16,717 nucleotides of DNA from Bacteroidales bacterium UBA3856 (lineage in GTDB: Bacteria; Bacteroidota; Bacteroidia; Bacteroidales; UBA932): contig DGHE01000054.1 in the NCBI GenBank assembly GCA_002392525.1, forward strand, positions 1,277 through 17,993, given 5' to 3'. The first letter of the stretch is position 1, and each line of letters opens with the position of its first letter. The position numbers and the translations under genes are program-made. This document shows, in pieces, positions 1-8,739 of this stretch. The notes beneath the pieces were generated by a model. The model was not told the origin of the DNA. It searched no databases and saw only the letters and a program-made list of their open reading frames with translations.

Positions 1-1362
1 GTCAAAGGCGGCCAGAACCAGGCCATCGGCAACGGCAAATACGGCACGTCCGACGGCTATGTCTATGATGTGTGGAACCGCCACTATGCCGGTATCCGCG
101 CCTGCAACGAGCTCCTGAAGAACATCGACCTGGTGCCTGAGCTCTCCGACGAGCTCAAGGCCCGCTACGTGGCCGAGGCCCGTACGCTCCGTGCCTGGAA
201 CTACTACGAGCTGTATGTGCGCTTTGGCGGCGTTCCTTACCTGACGGAGCCCATCAGCATTGCCGAGGCCCGCAAGGCTACCCGTGAGACGGCGGCCGCC
301 ATTGCCGCCCACATCGAGGAGGAACTGGAAGAGGTCATCGCTTCCAATGCCCTGCCTGCTTCCTACGGCGCTGCCGACAAGGGCCGCGTGACCAAGTGGA
401 CGGCTGCTGCCATCCTGGCCAGGACCTACCTCTTTGAAGGCAAGTTCGAGAAGGTCCGGGACATTACCGCCACTATCATCTCCGAGAGCGGCATCTCCCT
501 CTATCCTTCCTACAGCGGCCTCTTTACCGTAGCCGCCGAGAACTGCGACGAGATCCTTCTCTCCACCCAGTACATGACCGTCTCCCGCGAGCAGAACATC
601 ATGTACAACACCCTTCCTCCGTCCATGGGCGGCTATTCCAACCTGGCTCCGCTGAAGTCTCTTGTAGACAGCTATATCATGCTCAACGGCAAGGCTATTG
701 ACGAGGAAGGTTCCGGTTACAGCGCCGCTGATCCCTGGAGCAACCGTGATCCCCGCCTGGCTGCTACCGTGATGTATCCCGGCAACAGCTACCCCGTGAG
801 CGGCGGAACCGTGGAGCCCGACTGGGCCGGCCGCGATGCCTTCAATTCCACCTCTGACGTAACCCCTACCGGTTACTATATCCGCAAGTGGTGGGACAAC
901 ACTTACCGTCTCACCCTGCAGTCCAGCCTGAACGCCATCATCATCCGCTATGCCGATGTCCTTCTGATGAATGCCGAGGCTCACGCCGAGCTGGGCACCC
1001 TGAACGAGACCGTTTGGAACGCCACCATCCGCAAGATCCGCGAGCGCGCCGGCTTCACGGAGGCATCAGCCCTCGATTTCCCTGCCTCGGGCAACCTCAA
1101 GGCGATTGTGCGCAACGAGCGTCGCGCCGAGCTTGCCTTCGAAGGCTCCCGCCGCATCGACATCATCCGCTGGAAGACTGCCGAGACCGTGCTCAATGGC
1201 TGGTGCCACGGCATGTACACCGGTGAGACCGTTGGAACCGACGACGGTTTCGTGCGCATTGAGCAGCGCCAGTTCGACCCTGCCAAGCACTATCTGTGGC
1301 CCATTCCCCAGAAGGAACGTGACCTCACAGCCAACAATCTGGAACAGAACCCCAATTGGTAG
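1..1362 (+). CDS. SusD/RagB-like outer-membrane glycan-binding lipoprotein (5' end outside window)
   Basis: SusD proteins are surface lipoproteins that sit on a SusC TonB-dependent transporter and deliver oligosaccharides to it. The frame is open from base 1, so the lipoprotein signal and first residues lie outside; about 453 codons remain. Visible hallmarks are the helical TPR-like segment (AEARTLRAWNYYELYVRFGG, a typical SusD stretch), the late IRNERRAELAFEGSRRIDIIRW segment, and the closing YLWPIPQKE...NPNW typical of SusD/RagB C-termini. An internal GTG at 70 could be mistaken for a start, but the upstream codons are coherent protein. It is followed after 6 nt by the SusE/F-like gene, so they are co-transcribed. 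The glycoside hydrolases downstream suggest an alpha-mannan ligand; that is inference from context. Family assignment is secure. Confidence 0.95.
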   Translation, partial: VKGGQNQAIGNGKYGTSDGYVYDVWNRHYAGIRACNELLKNIDLVPELSDELKARYVAEARTLRAWNYYELYVRFGGVPYLTEPISIAEARKATRETAAAIAAHIEEELEEVIASNALPASYGAADKGRVTKWTAAAILARTYLFEGKFEKVRDITATIISESGISLYPSYSGLFTVAAENCDEILLSTQYMTVSREQNIMYNTLPPSMGGYSNLAPLKSLVDSYIMLNGKAIDEEGSGYSAADPWSNRDPRLAATVMYPGNSYPVSGGTVEPDWAGRDAFNSTSDVTPTGYYIRKWWDNTYRLTLQSSLNAIIIRYADVLLMNAEAHAELGTLNETVWNATIRKIRERAGFTEASALDFPASGNLKAIVRNERRAELAFEGSRRIDIIRWKTAETVLNGWCHGMYTGETVGTDDGFVRIEQRQFDPAKHYLWPIPQKERDLTANNLEQNPNW

Positions 1363-1368
1363 CAGATT

Positions 1369-3867
1369 ATGAAAAAGATTACACTTTTGCTCAGTGCTTT
1401 GCTGGCCCTTGGAGCCTGCCAGAAGCATTATGAATTCAATACGGAGTTCACCATGCCCACTTCGCTGGACAGCCCCAGTGCCGTGAGCCTGGACGTGACC
1501 TCCACGCAGACCGTCGTCCTCTCCTGGGAAGGCGGAAAGGCTTCCGATGGTGGCCTTGTGCTCTACGAAGTCCTCTTTGACAAGGAGGGCGGCGACTTCT
1601 CCAGCCCCGTGGACGTTCGTAAGAGCGACCAGGGCGCCCTTCCCCAGCTCACCCTCTCGCACGCCGAGCTCAATGCCATTGCCCGCAAGGCCGGCATCAA
1701 ACCCAACGAAAGCGGTACCCTCATCTGGACGGTGAAAGCCTCCAAGGGCGGAGTGTCCCGCATCCTGGAAGGTCATGGAACCATTATCATCACCCGCGGC
1801 GAAGGCATTGACAACATGCCCACGCAGCTGTTCGTGGCCGGATCGGCCGCTTCGGAGGCCGGACAGGAGTTCCGCGTGGCCGAGGAAGGCGTATACGTGA
1901 TTGTAACCCGCGTGAAAGCCGGCAACCTGCACTTCAGCTCGCTCAAGGAAGGCGGCGACGTGTTCTATGCGACGGCTTCCGGCAAACTGGTGGAAGGCGA
2001 AGGCGACTATACCGTCTCCGAGGCCCCCGCTACCGGTCTTGCCCGCATCACCGTCAACTTTAACACGCTGGGCCTTTCCATGGAGACCATCGCAACCGAG
2101 ATCCACGCCCAGTGGGAAGCCACGCATGCCGATTTCGCCGTGCTGGAATACCAGGGTGACGGCGTGTTCTCCGGAGAAGGCGAGGCCGTATTCCTGGGCC
2201 CCGGCCGTGACGGAACGCCCGACTGGTGCAGCTGGGTGGAAGAGCGCTACTCCTTCATCGTGAACATTGACGGCAACAACGTCCGCTGGGGCTCCTTCGA
2301 GGGCGGCAACGCCTTCACGCCCACCGGAGAAGACAGCTTCTACTATATCAAGGAAGCTCCCATCGCCGACTGGGACGGTCTGTGGAAGATGGACCATGCC
2401 CTGGATCTGAAGATGGTACGCGCAACCGTCTACACCAACAAGGACAACCAGTTCACCCATATGGTGGAGCAGGCCGGCGAGATTGTCTACGAGCAGCCCA
2501 CCTCTACACCTTCCGCCCTGTACCTGAGCGGTACCGCCGCAGAGGCCGATGGACAGGCCTTCCGCAAGGACGGTGACAAGTTCATCATCTACACCAAGCT
2601 CAATAATGGAACGCTTTCCTTCGTGGACGGCGACGGCGTCAAGTACTTCCTCCAGGGAGAGAACGACCTCTACATTGGCAAGCGCACCAGCGACGTGACG
2701 GCCTCCGAAGAAGTGTCCCGCATTACGGTGGACTTCGCTTCCAAGAAAGCGACGTTTGAGAAGGTAGGAACCAGTGTGCGCATGATCTGGGGCTGCAACT
2801 ATGACACTGTCATCGAACTCACCTACCAGGGCCAGGGCAAGTTTGCCGGCGAAGGTGAGGTGGTGTTCGTGGATCCCGCCAAGTCTGAGACCAACCCGCC
2901 GTCCTGGCTGAGCTGGGTAGAGGAGCGCTACTACTTCATTGCCACCGTTGAAGGAACGGAAGTATGCTGGGGCCGCCTGGACAGCGAGTCCGCGGAACGT
3001 CCCGACGGCGAAGTGACTGAGACCTTCTACGACATGGGCGAGTTTGCCTGGGACCAGTGGTCTCACCTTTGGAAGATGGGCTCTGCCTTTGACGGCAGCA
3101 CGGTATCGGCCACCATCAACACCAACGACAACGGCCACTTCAAGCACAGCTTTGTGAAACAGACGGCCGATCCTTTCCCGCCCACGACGGCTCCCTCCGC
3201 CCTCACGCTTGAAGGGACGGCTGCCGAGGAGGCAGGCCAGGCTTTCCGCAAGGTGGAAGACGGCGTGTTTGTGATTTACACGCAGCTCAAGGCCGGCGCG
3301 CTCTCCTTCAAGGGAGACGGCAAGACCTACTTCCTGGGAGACAGCGGTCTCCTGCAGGGTGAAGGTTCCTACGCCGTTACGCTGGATGCTCCTACGGTTT
3401 ACCGTGTTACGGTTAACTTCAAAACTACGTCTGTAACCCTTGAGACCGTAGATAAAGTGAATTTCGTGTGGGGCTGCAACGAGTGCTCTCCCTTTGCCAT
3501 GAACTATGCCGGCAAGGGCGTCTGGAGCGGAACGGGCAAGGTGGAATTCATTGAGCCCGGTGACCCGCAGTTCAACCGCGCCACCTGGCTCTCCTGGGAA
3601 GAGGAGCGCTACCGCTTCCTCATCACCCTGGACGGTGCGGCCGATGCCACCGAGTGCTGGGGCATCCTGGACGGCGTGGACAAGGAATATCGGCCCGACG
3701 ACGAGCGCTTTACGGCGGGTGACGACTTCTGGAAGTGCGGCGAATTCGCCCGCGGCGGCCAGTGGGAACACCTGTGGAAGATGGCAACTGAAATGAACGG
3801 ACAAACGGTTACCATTACCGTGAATACCAACAAAGACGGTGTGATGGTACATTCCGTTACCAAATAG
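1369..3867 (+). CDS. SusE/SusF-like surface glycan-binding lipoprotein with three tandem repeats
   Basis: This 832-residue protein begins with a lipoprotein signal (MKKITLLLSALLALGAC, Cys17). An Ig-like SusE N-terminal domain follows at about residues 20-150. Then come three homologous units starting near residues 154 (LFVAGSA), 384 (LYLSGTA) and 612 (LTLEGTA), each about 220-230 residues. Each unit carries GQxFR, a GxGxxxGxGxxxF segment, SWxEERYxF, a W-G pair and LWKM followed by a TNxxxxFxH-like end. Classical SusE and SusF are about 390-490 residues, so this is an enlarged version. Such proteins hold glycan at the cell surface beside SusCD; the repeats plausibly act as separate carbohydrate-binding modules, and the conserved Trp/Tyr residues are candidate sugar contacts. 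It lies 6 nt after susD and is followed by a strong terminator. The ligand, probably mannan, is inferred from neighbours. Confidence 0.88.
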   Translation: MKKITLLLSALLALGACQKHYEFNTEFTMPTSLDSPSAVSLDVTSTQTVVLSWEGGKASDGGLVLYEVLFDKEGGDFSSPVDVRKSDQGALPQLTLSHAELNAIARKAGIKPNESGTLIWTVKASKGGVSRILEGHGTIIITRGEGIDNMPTQLFVAGSAASEAGQEFRVAEEGVYVIVTRVKAGNLHFSSLKEGGDVFYATASGKLVEGEGDYTVSEAPATGLARITVNFNTLGLSMETIATEIHAQWEATHADFAVLEYQGDGVFSGEGEAVFLGPGRDGTPDWCSWVEERYSFIVNIDGNNVRWGSFEGGNAFTPTGEDSFYYIKEAPIADWDGLWKMDHALDLKMVRATVYTNKDNQFTHMVEQAGEIVYEQPTSTPSALYLSGTAAEADGQAFRKDGDKFIIYTKLNNGTLSFVDGDGVKYFLQGENDLYIGKRTSDVTASEEVSRITVDFASKKATFEKVGTSVRMIWGCNYDTVIELTYQGQGKFAGEGEVVFVDPAKSETNPPSWLSWVEERYYFIATVEGTEVCWGRLDSESAERPDGEVTETFYDMGEFAWDQWSHLWKMGSAFDGSTVSATINTNDNGHFKHSFVKQTADPFPPTTAPSALTLEGTAAEEAGQAFRKVEDGVFVIYTQLKAGALSFKGDGKTYFLGDSGLLQGEGSYAVTLDAPTVYRVTVNFKTTSVTLETVDKVNFVWGCNECSPFAMNYAGKGVWSGTGKVEFIEPGDPQFNRATWLSWEEERYRFLITLDGAADATECWGILDGVDKEYRPDDERFTAGDDFWKCGEFARGGQWEHLWKMATEMNGQTVTITVNTNKDGVMVHSVTK

Positions 3868-3894
3868 AATGGTTGGTTAATAATTATTGTGAGG

Positions 3895-3933
3895 ACTGTC
3901 CCGGTTCCTTTTCGGGATCCGGGACAGTTTTAT
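3895..3933 (+). terminator. Intrinsic terminator between the SusE/F-like gene and the first GH76
   Basis: A perfect 10-bp stem, ACTGTCCCGG (3895-3904) and CCGGGACAGT (3919-3928), encloses a 14-nt loop that can itself pair as TCC/GGA around TTTTCG. It is followed by TTTTATT. It starts 28 nt after the SusE/F stop and ends just before the GH76 start. On the plus strand it should end or reduce transcription from the susCDE-like part into the enzymes. Confidence 0.85.
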
Positions 3934-3941
3934 TAACTTTG
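3910..3941 (+). promoter_or_regulatory. Candidate Bacteroidota-type promoter for the GH76-GH92-GH76 genes
   Basis: TAACTTTG at 3934-3941 matches the Bacteroides -7 consensus TAnnTTTG exactly. A TTTC (3910-3913), one base from the -33 consensus TTTG, lies 20 nt upstream. The predicted transcription start would fall at or just after the ATG at 3946, which would make the mRNA essentially leaderless, or means the match is accidental. It overlaps the terminator, so the arrangement could restart transcription for the enzymes. Confidence 0.3.
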
Positions 3942-3945
3942 GAAA

Positions 3946-5178
3946 ATGAAAACAAGAAAGCTTATCACCGGCATCCTCATGGCACTCTGGTCCTGCTCTC
4001 CCACTTCCTGCACAGACCCTTCCAAGGAGGAATTCATCCCCGGCGGAGAGACAGGTGGAACGGAAGGGGGAAAAACCACGGAGATTGTCTGGCATGAGCG
4101 CGCCTACGACACGTATCTTGCCATTGAGAAACTCTATGGAATTACTTCCGGCTCCACGGCCGGCTTCTTCAACGAGAACTATCCCAAGGGTGCGGGAGAC
4201 CTCAGCGCCTCTTTCCTCTGGCCCTATGACGGTCTCATGAGCGGCGTGGCCCTTCTGAACAAGCTGGGCTACGAAGTGGGGTATGCTGCCAAGATCGAGC
4301 GCTACGAGGCCTACTACCGCAACCTGTCGGTGGGCGGCTACGGCTCCCAGACCGACGGCCGTAACGGTGGGGGAGACCGCTTCTATGACGACAATTCCAT
4401 CATCGGCCTCAATCTGGTAGAAGCCTATAAGCAGCTCAAAGACAGCAAGTACCTGGAGCGCTGCGCCCGCATCGTGAAGTTCCTCAAAAGCGGGGAGGAC
4501 GATGTGCTGGGCGGCGCCCTCTGGTGGTGCGAAGGCCAGAAGAACAAGCCCGGGAACGGAGACTCCAACAAGCCCGCCTGCGCCAACGGATATGCCCAGT
4601 GGTTCCTCCTCAGCTACTACGACATTTGCCCCGCAGGGGAGAAGGCCGATGTCCTTGCCTTCGCCAAGCGCCTGTATGCCTGGGAACGTGAGAACCTTCT
4701 GGATCCCTCTGACCAGACGTACTGGAACGACCGCAATGCCGACGGCAGCATCAACAAGACCAAATGGACCTACAATTCCGGAGCCATGATTGCCGCCGGA
4801 GCGCGCCTGTATCACATTACCGGCGAGAAGCATTATCTGGACGAGGCCATCGCCACGGCTAAGGGCGCTTACAACTACTATGTTAAGAGCCGCGACAAAA
4901 TGGGCCTTGCCTATCCGCTCAACGACCCTTGGTTTACGGTGAAACTCATCCGTGCCTACATGGAGCTTCAGCCGGATTTTGCTACGGCGTCCGAGTACAT
5001 CAAAATCTTTACCAAGAACCTGGACTATGCCTGGGAACATGCCCGTCAGCAGAACGGGCTGTTCTACGAGAACTGGAGCGGAAGCGCCAACCAGGACCGT
5101 GACAAGTCGCTCCTGATGCAGGATGCTGCGCTGGAGTCGCTCGCTGCCATTGCCTTGTATAACAACGAACACAAATAA
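3946..5178 (+). CDS. GH76 family endo-alpha-1,6-mannanase, lipoprotein (first copy)
   Basis: GH76 enzymes cut the alpha-1,6-mannose backbone of fungal mannan with retention. The 410-residue product has the family's (alpha/alpha)6-type sequence, with the consecutive catalytic Asp pair in RFYDDNSIIGLNLVEAY (D148-D149), an aromatic GGALWWCEG segment and an ACANGYAQWFLL segment, both typical of the family. The N-terminus (MKTRKLITGILMALWSC) is a signal sequence. Cys17 in LWSC or Cys22 in SPTSC could be lipidated, the lipobox being imperfect; acidic residues follow and then a Gly/Thr/Glu linker. This ATG is chosen because the next in-frame one would lose the signal. It lies 78 nt after the SusE/F gene across a terminator and 6 nt before the GH92 gene. 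Surface or periplasmic location cannot be told from sequence. The family call is firm; the exact linkage is by family inference. Confidence 0.92.
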   Translation: MKTRKLITGILMALWSCSPTSCTDPSKEEFIPGGETGGTEGGKTTEIVWHERAYDTYLAIEKLYGITSGSTAGFFNENYPKGAGDLSASFLWPYDGLMSGVALLNKLGYEVGYAAKIERYEAYYRNLSVGGYGSQTDGRNGGGDRFYDDNSIIGLNLVEAYKQLKDSKYLERCARIVKFLKSGEDDVLGGALWWCEGQKNKPGNGDSNKPACANGYAQWFLLSYYDICPAGEKADVLAFAKRLYAWERENLLDPSDQTYWNDRNADGSINKTKWTYNSGAMIAAGARLYHITGEKHYLDEAIATAKGAYNYYVKSRDKMGLAYPLNDPWFTVKLIRAYMELQPDFATASEYIKIFTKNLDYAWEHARQQNGLFYENWSGSANQDRDKSLLMQDAALESLAAIALYNNEHK

Positions 5179-5184
5179 CAGAAG

Positions 5185-7536
5185 ATGAAACTGACGCATA
5201 TTTCCCTTCTGGCACTTCTCCTTGTGGCCTCCTGTGGCTCCAAGGAGGATTTGCTGGATTATGTAAACCCGAACATCGGTACGGTGCACAGCCGCTGGTT
5301 TGTGTATACGCCGGCCGCGACGCCTTTTGGCATGGCCAAGCTGGGTGCATCCACCAACGGAACCTATGGCAACGACCAGGGATGGGAGGCCGTAGGCTAT
5401 GAGGACACGCACACTTCCATTGACGGATTTCCCTGTTTCCACGAGTTCCAGGTGGGCGGTCTGGCCCTCATGCCTGTAACCGGAGAGCCCATCACGGTTC
5501 CCGGCATGCTGGAGAACCCTTCCGAGGGCTGGAGATCTTCTTTTGACAAGGCCGATGAATATGCCCGCCCGGGTTACTATTCGGTGGTGCTCAAGGACTA
5601 CGGCGTAAAGGCCGAACTTACGGCTACCGAGCGCGTGGGCTTCCAGCGCTTTACGTTCCAGACTCCGGGCGAGGGCCATGTTCTGGTGAATGTGGGTACC
5701 CGAATGGGCGAGAGCGGCCCCATCCGCGACGCTTACGCCAAGCTGGAAGGAAACATTCTGAGCGGCTTTATCGTCACGGAACCTACCTACGTGCAGAAGT
5801 ACCAGACGGGTGCTACGGTGTGCATGTATTTCTACGGTGAGGTGTCGGCGGTGCCCGATGGCGTATCGGCCTTCCACGTTGGCGGCGTGCGCGCATCGGC
5901 CACGGAAGTTTCCGGCCCCGGCGCGGTGCTGTCCCTGGACTATGCGCAGCCCTCCGAGGTGACGGTGAAGCTGGGCCTTTCCTACACGTCTACAGAGAAT
6001 GCGAAGGCCAATCTGGAGGCCGAGGCTGCCGGACTGGACTTTGATGCCGCCCGCAAGGCTACGCAGAACAAGTGGCGCCGGGAGCTGGGTAAACTGGAAG
6101 TGAGCGGCGGAAAGCCCGAGGATCGCATCAAGTTCTACACGGGCCTCTACCACATGCTGCTGGGCCGCGGTCTCGCGAGCGACGTAAATGGTGCCTATCC
6201 CCGGAATGACGGCGGCGTGGGCCAGATTGCACTGGACGCTGCCGGAAAGCCGGTCCATAACCATTATAATACAGATGCCATCTGGGGCGGTTACTGGAAC
6301 CTGACTCCGCTGTGGGCCCTGGCCTGGCCGGAGTACTATAACGACTGGGTGGCGAGCCAGCTCCTTGTTTACAAGGATGCCGGTTGGCTGGGAGACGGCA
6401 TTGCCTGCAGCAAGTATGTCTCCGGCGTAGGAACCAACATGGTTTCCATCGCTTTTGCAGGTGCCTACAATAGCGGTATCCGTAATTATGACATCGAGGC
6501 CATGTACGCCGCGGCCCGCAAGGACAATCTGGAATGGAGAGGCCGCATCGAGGGCGCCGGAAAAATGGACGTGGAGCAGTTTGTGAAAAACGGCTATGTC
6601 CCGTATGTGTCCGACCCCGGTTTCGTGGCACACAGCGGCGGCGCGACGTTCTCTGTTTCGCATACGCTGGAATACAGCTTCAGCGCCTACGCTACGGCAC
6701 AGTTGGCGAAGCAGCTGGGCTACGAGGAAGATTACAAGCAGCTGATGGACCTTTCGGGCGGCTGGGCCAAGGTCTTTGACGATGATCTCAAACTGGTGCG
6801 TCCCCGTGTAAAGGGTGGTGCCTTCATCGATAACTTTGACCCGCTGGAGTCCTGGAGAGGATTCCAGGAAGGCAATGCCATGCAGTATACCTTCTTCGTG
6901 CCCCAGAACCCCGATTCCCTGGTTAGCCGCCTGGGTAAGGACGTGTTCAACGAACGCCTGGACGGTATTTTCACCGAGGCGCGCAAGAGCATCTTCGGTG
7001 GCGGAAAGACTACGTATGCCTTCTCCGGCATCAACAGCCCCTACAACCATGGTAACCAGCCCTGCCTGCACGAGCCCTGGCTGTTCAACTTCTCCGGCAA
7101 GCCTTACCTTACGCAGAAGTGGGTGCGCCTCATTTGCGACGAGTTCTACGGTATTACGGGAGAACATGGTTATGGCTACGGCCAGGACGAGGACCAGGGC
7201 CAGCTGGGCGCCTGGTATGTCCTTTCCACGATGGGTCTCTTTGATGTGCAGGGCGGCGCCCCCGCGGAGCCTACCTACCAGATCGGCAGCCCGGCCTTCG
7301 ACAAGATTGTGGTTCACCTGAACCCGCTCAATGCAACGGGGAAGAAGCTCGTGATAAGGACCATCGGCAACGGCCCCGACGCCTATTATGTGCAGAAGGC
7401 TTCCTTCAACGGGAAACCCCTGGAGCAGAACTGGCTGTACCGGAAGGATATCCTCTCCGGCGGCGAGCTGGTCCTCACCATGGGCACCGAGCCTTCGGAT
7501 GTGTGGAATGAATCCTGTCCTCCTGTAAAACAATAA
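5185..7536 (+). CDS. GH92 family calcium-dependent exo-alpha-mannosidase, lipoprotein, with altered specificity motif
   Basis: GH92 enzymes remove terminal alpha-mannose by an inverting, Ca2+-dependent mechanism. The 783 residues match family length. After the lipoprotein signal (LLALLLVASC, Cys17) comes the N-terminal YVNPNIGT...TPFGM motif. Further motifs are GYEDTHTSIDGF, the FQEGNAMQYTFFVP segment with E562, HGNQP (residues 622-626), and GQDEDQGQLGAWYV with D668 and D670. From remembered work on BT3990, E562 should be the general acid and D668/D670 the base pair, as the spacing agrees. Two departures are visible. The usual GNEP is GNQP (Q625). The residues 14-15 upstream are Tyr611 and Thr610, where I recall alpha-1,2-specific enzymes having Glu and His. 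The stop overlaps the next gene's start (TAATG), indicating translational coupling. The family call is very secure; the linkage cleaved is unknown. Confidence 0.95.
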   Translation: MKLTHISLLALLLVASCGSKEDLLDYVNPNIGTVHSRWFVYTPAATPFGMAKLGASTNGTYGNDQGWEAVGYEDTHTSIDGFPCFHEFQVGGLALMPVTGEPITVPGMLENPSEGWRSSFDKADEYARPGYYSVVLKDYGVKAELTATERVGFQRFTFQTPGEGHVLVNVGTRMGESGPIRDAYAKLEGNILSGFIVTEPTYVQKYQTGATVCMYFYGEVSAVPDGVSAFHVGGVRASATEVSGPGAVLSLDYAQPSEVTVKLGLSYTSTENAKANLEAEAAGLDFDAARKATQNKWRRELGKLEVSGGKPEDRIKFYTGLYHMLLGRGLASDVNGAYPRNDGGVGQIALDAAGKPVHNHYNTDAIWGGYWNLTPLWALAWPEYYNDWVASQLLVYKDAGWLGDGIACSKYVSGVGTNMVSIAFAGAYNSGIRNYDIEAMYAAARKDNLEWRGRIEGAGKMDVEQFVKNGYVPYVSDPGFVAHSGGATFSVSHTLEYSFSAYATAQLAKQLGYEEDYKQLMDLSGGWAKVFDDDLKLVRPRVKGGAFIDNFDPLESWRGFQEGNAMQYTFFVPQNPDSLVSRLGKDVFNERLDGIFTEARKSIFGGGKTTYAFSGINSPYNHGNQPCLHEPWLFNFSGKPYLTQKWVRLICDEFYGITGEHGYGYGQDEDQGQLGAWYVLSTMGLFDVQGGAPAEPTYQIGSPAFDKIVVHLNPLNATGKKLVIRTIGNGPDAYYVQKASFNGKPLEQNWLYRKDILSGGELVLTMGTEPSDVWNESCPPVKQ

Positions 7537-8732
7537 TGATGAAAAAGACAATATGGATGAGCATCGTCGCCCTCATGGCCTGCGCCTGCGGGTGTGACAA
7601 TGCCTACGAGAAAATGCCGGAAGGAACAGAGCCCTCCACGGGCGGGGAAGTTGTTCCGCCGCCCGCTACGAATCCCGCCGAGGAATGGGCCGCGCTGGCC
7701 GATTCCTGCACTAACGTACTGGTCACCAATTTCCTGGATAAGACCACCGGCACGTTCTGGTCAACTCCGAACGATATCGAGAGCTCCACGGAGTATATTT
7801 ACTGGCAGCAGGCGCACGCCCTGGATGTACTGCTCTATGCTGCCGGGCGCAGTGAAAGCCTGAAGGAGACGTACCTGGGCTATGCCCGCAAGTGGGTTCA
7901 GAACTATGCCAACAACTACAACCGCGACCACCGCGGGGAAGGAACGTATGGCGGCTTTTTCAATGTCTGGACCGACGACATGGCCTGGATCTGCCTTACG
8001 CTCATCCACCTTTCGGATGTGTCCGGAGATGCGCAGTATGCGGGCATTGCCAAGGAAGTGTTTGACCGGTATATCTGGTCGCGCCGCAAGAGCTACTCCG
8101 GCGGCATGGCGCTTCCCTGGACCAGCCGCGACGAGGACGTAGCCAATTTCAACGCCTGCACCAACGCTCCTTCCTGCCTGGTGGCGGCCAAGCTGCATCC
8201 GCTCTACAAGGATGGCGGGTATCTGGAGATTGCCAAAACGCTGTACCAGGCCTGCGCAGACCACATGCCCGACGAAGAGCGGGCCGAGGAACCGCCGCTT
8301 ACCTATACCCAGGGTACGCTGGGCGAGGCCTGCCGGCAACTGTACCACCTGACGGGGGAGAAAAAATACATGGACAAGGCCGGAAAGGTGCTTAAGTATG
8401 CTTTTGTGAGTAATCGTTGCAACGACAGTGCGACCGGTGTGCTGCGCCACGAGGGCACCAGCATGGACCAGAGCATCTTCAAGGCGGTGCTCATTCCCTA
8501 TGCCGTCAACTATGTGCTGGACGAAAAGGCCGATGCCATTACGGCGCAGGTTATCCGCGAAAAGCTCATGCTCAACGCAAAGACGCTGGGGAAGCATCTG
8601 GACCGCAACCAGTACCCGCGCATGTACTGCGACTACTTCTGGGGTACAACCTTTGCCGGCGGCAATGCCTCCATGGGTGCTCAGACCAGTGGTGCTTCGC
8701 TTATGGAAGGCGTTGCGAGGATGATGAGGTAA
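7536..8732 (+). CDS. GH76 family endo-alpha-1,6-mannanase, lipoprotein (second, divergent copy)
   Basis: The product has 398 residues. A lipoprotein signal ending ALMACACGC is followed by an acidic, Pro/Gly/Thr-rich linker to about residue 48, a typical surface tether. The catalytic region follows, with the GH76 Asp pair in NVWTDDMAW (D147-D148), GGMALPW and NACTNAPS. It is clearly the same family as the gene at 3946 but well diverged: the catalytic context is WTDDMAW here and FYDDNSI there, so this is not a recent duplicate. The two may differ in surface versus periplasmic location or in chain-length preference; that is inference. There are tandem ATGs at 7536 and 7539; the first overlaps the GH92 stop by one base. 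The stop is only 7 nt from the stop of the convergent kinase gene, and I see no terminator in that gap. Confidence 0.92.
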   Translation: MMKKTIWMSIVALMACACGCDNAYEKMPEGTEPSTGGEVVPPPATNPAEEWAALADSCTNVLVTNFLDKTTGTFWSTPNDIESSTEYIYWQQAHALDVLLYAAGRSESLKETYLGYARKWVQNYANNYNRDHRGEGTYGGFFNVWTDDMAWICLTLIHLSDVSGDAQYAGIAKEVFDRYIWSRRKSYSGGMALPWTSRDEDVANFNACTNAPSCLVAAKLHPLYKDGGYLEIAKTLYQACADHMPDEERAEEPPLTYTQGTLGEACRQLYHLTGEKKYMDKAGKVLKYAFVSNRCNDSATGVLRHEGTSMDQSIFKAVLIPYAVNYVLDEKADAITAQVIREKLMLNAKTLGKHLDRNQYPRMYCDYFWGTTFAGGNASMGAQTSGASLMEGVARMMR

Positions 8733-8739
8733 GCCTCCC

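Noticed and set aside
1066..3852. Minus-strand open frame of 928 codons opposite the SusD and SusE/F genes
   Set aside because: It is the mirror of the SusE/F repeats and shows no motif of its own.
5185..7536. GH92 as a mannosyl-phosphate enzyme lacking the catalytic acid because of Gln625
   Set aside because: By spacing to the Asp pair, the general acid is E562 in FQEGN, which is intact; Gln625 lies in a different conserved motif.
3877..7551. Very long minus-strand open frame (over 1200 codons) opposite GH76 and GH92
   Set aside because: The plus strand encodes full-length, motif-complete enzymes here; the antisense product has no recognisable domain and crosses the terminator. It reflects GC-rich codon bias.
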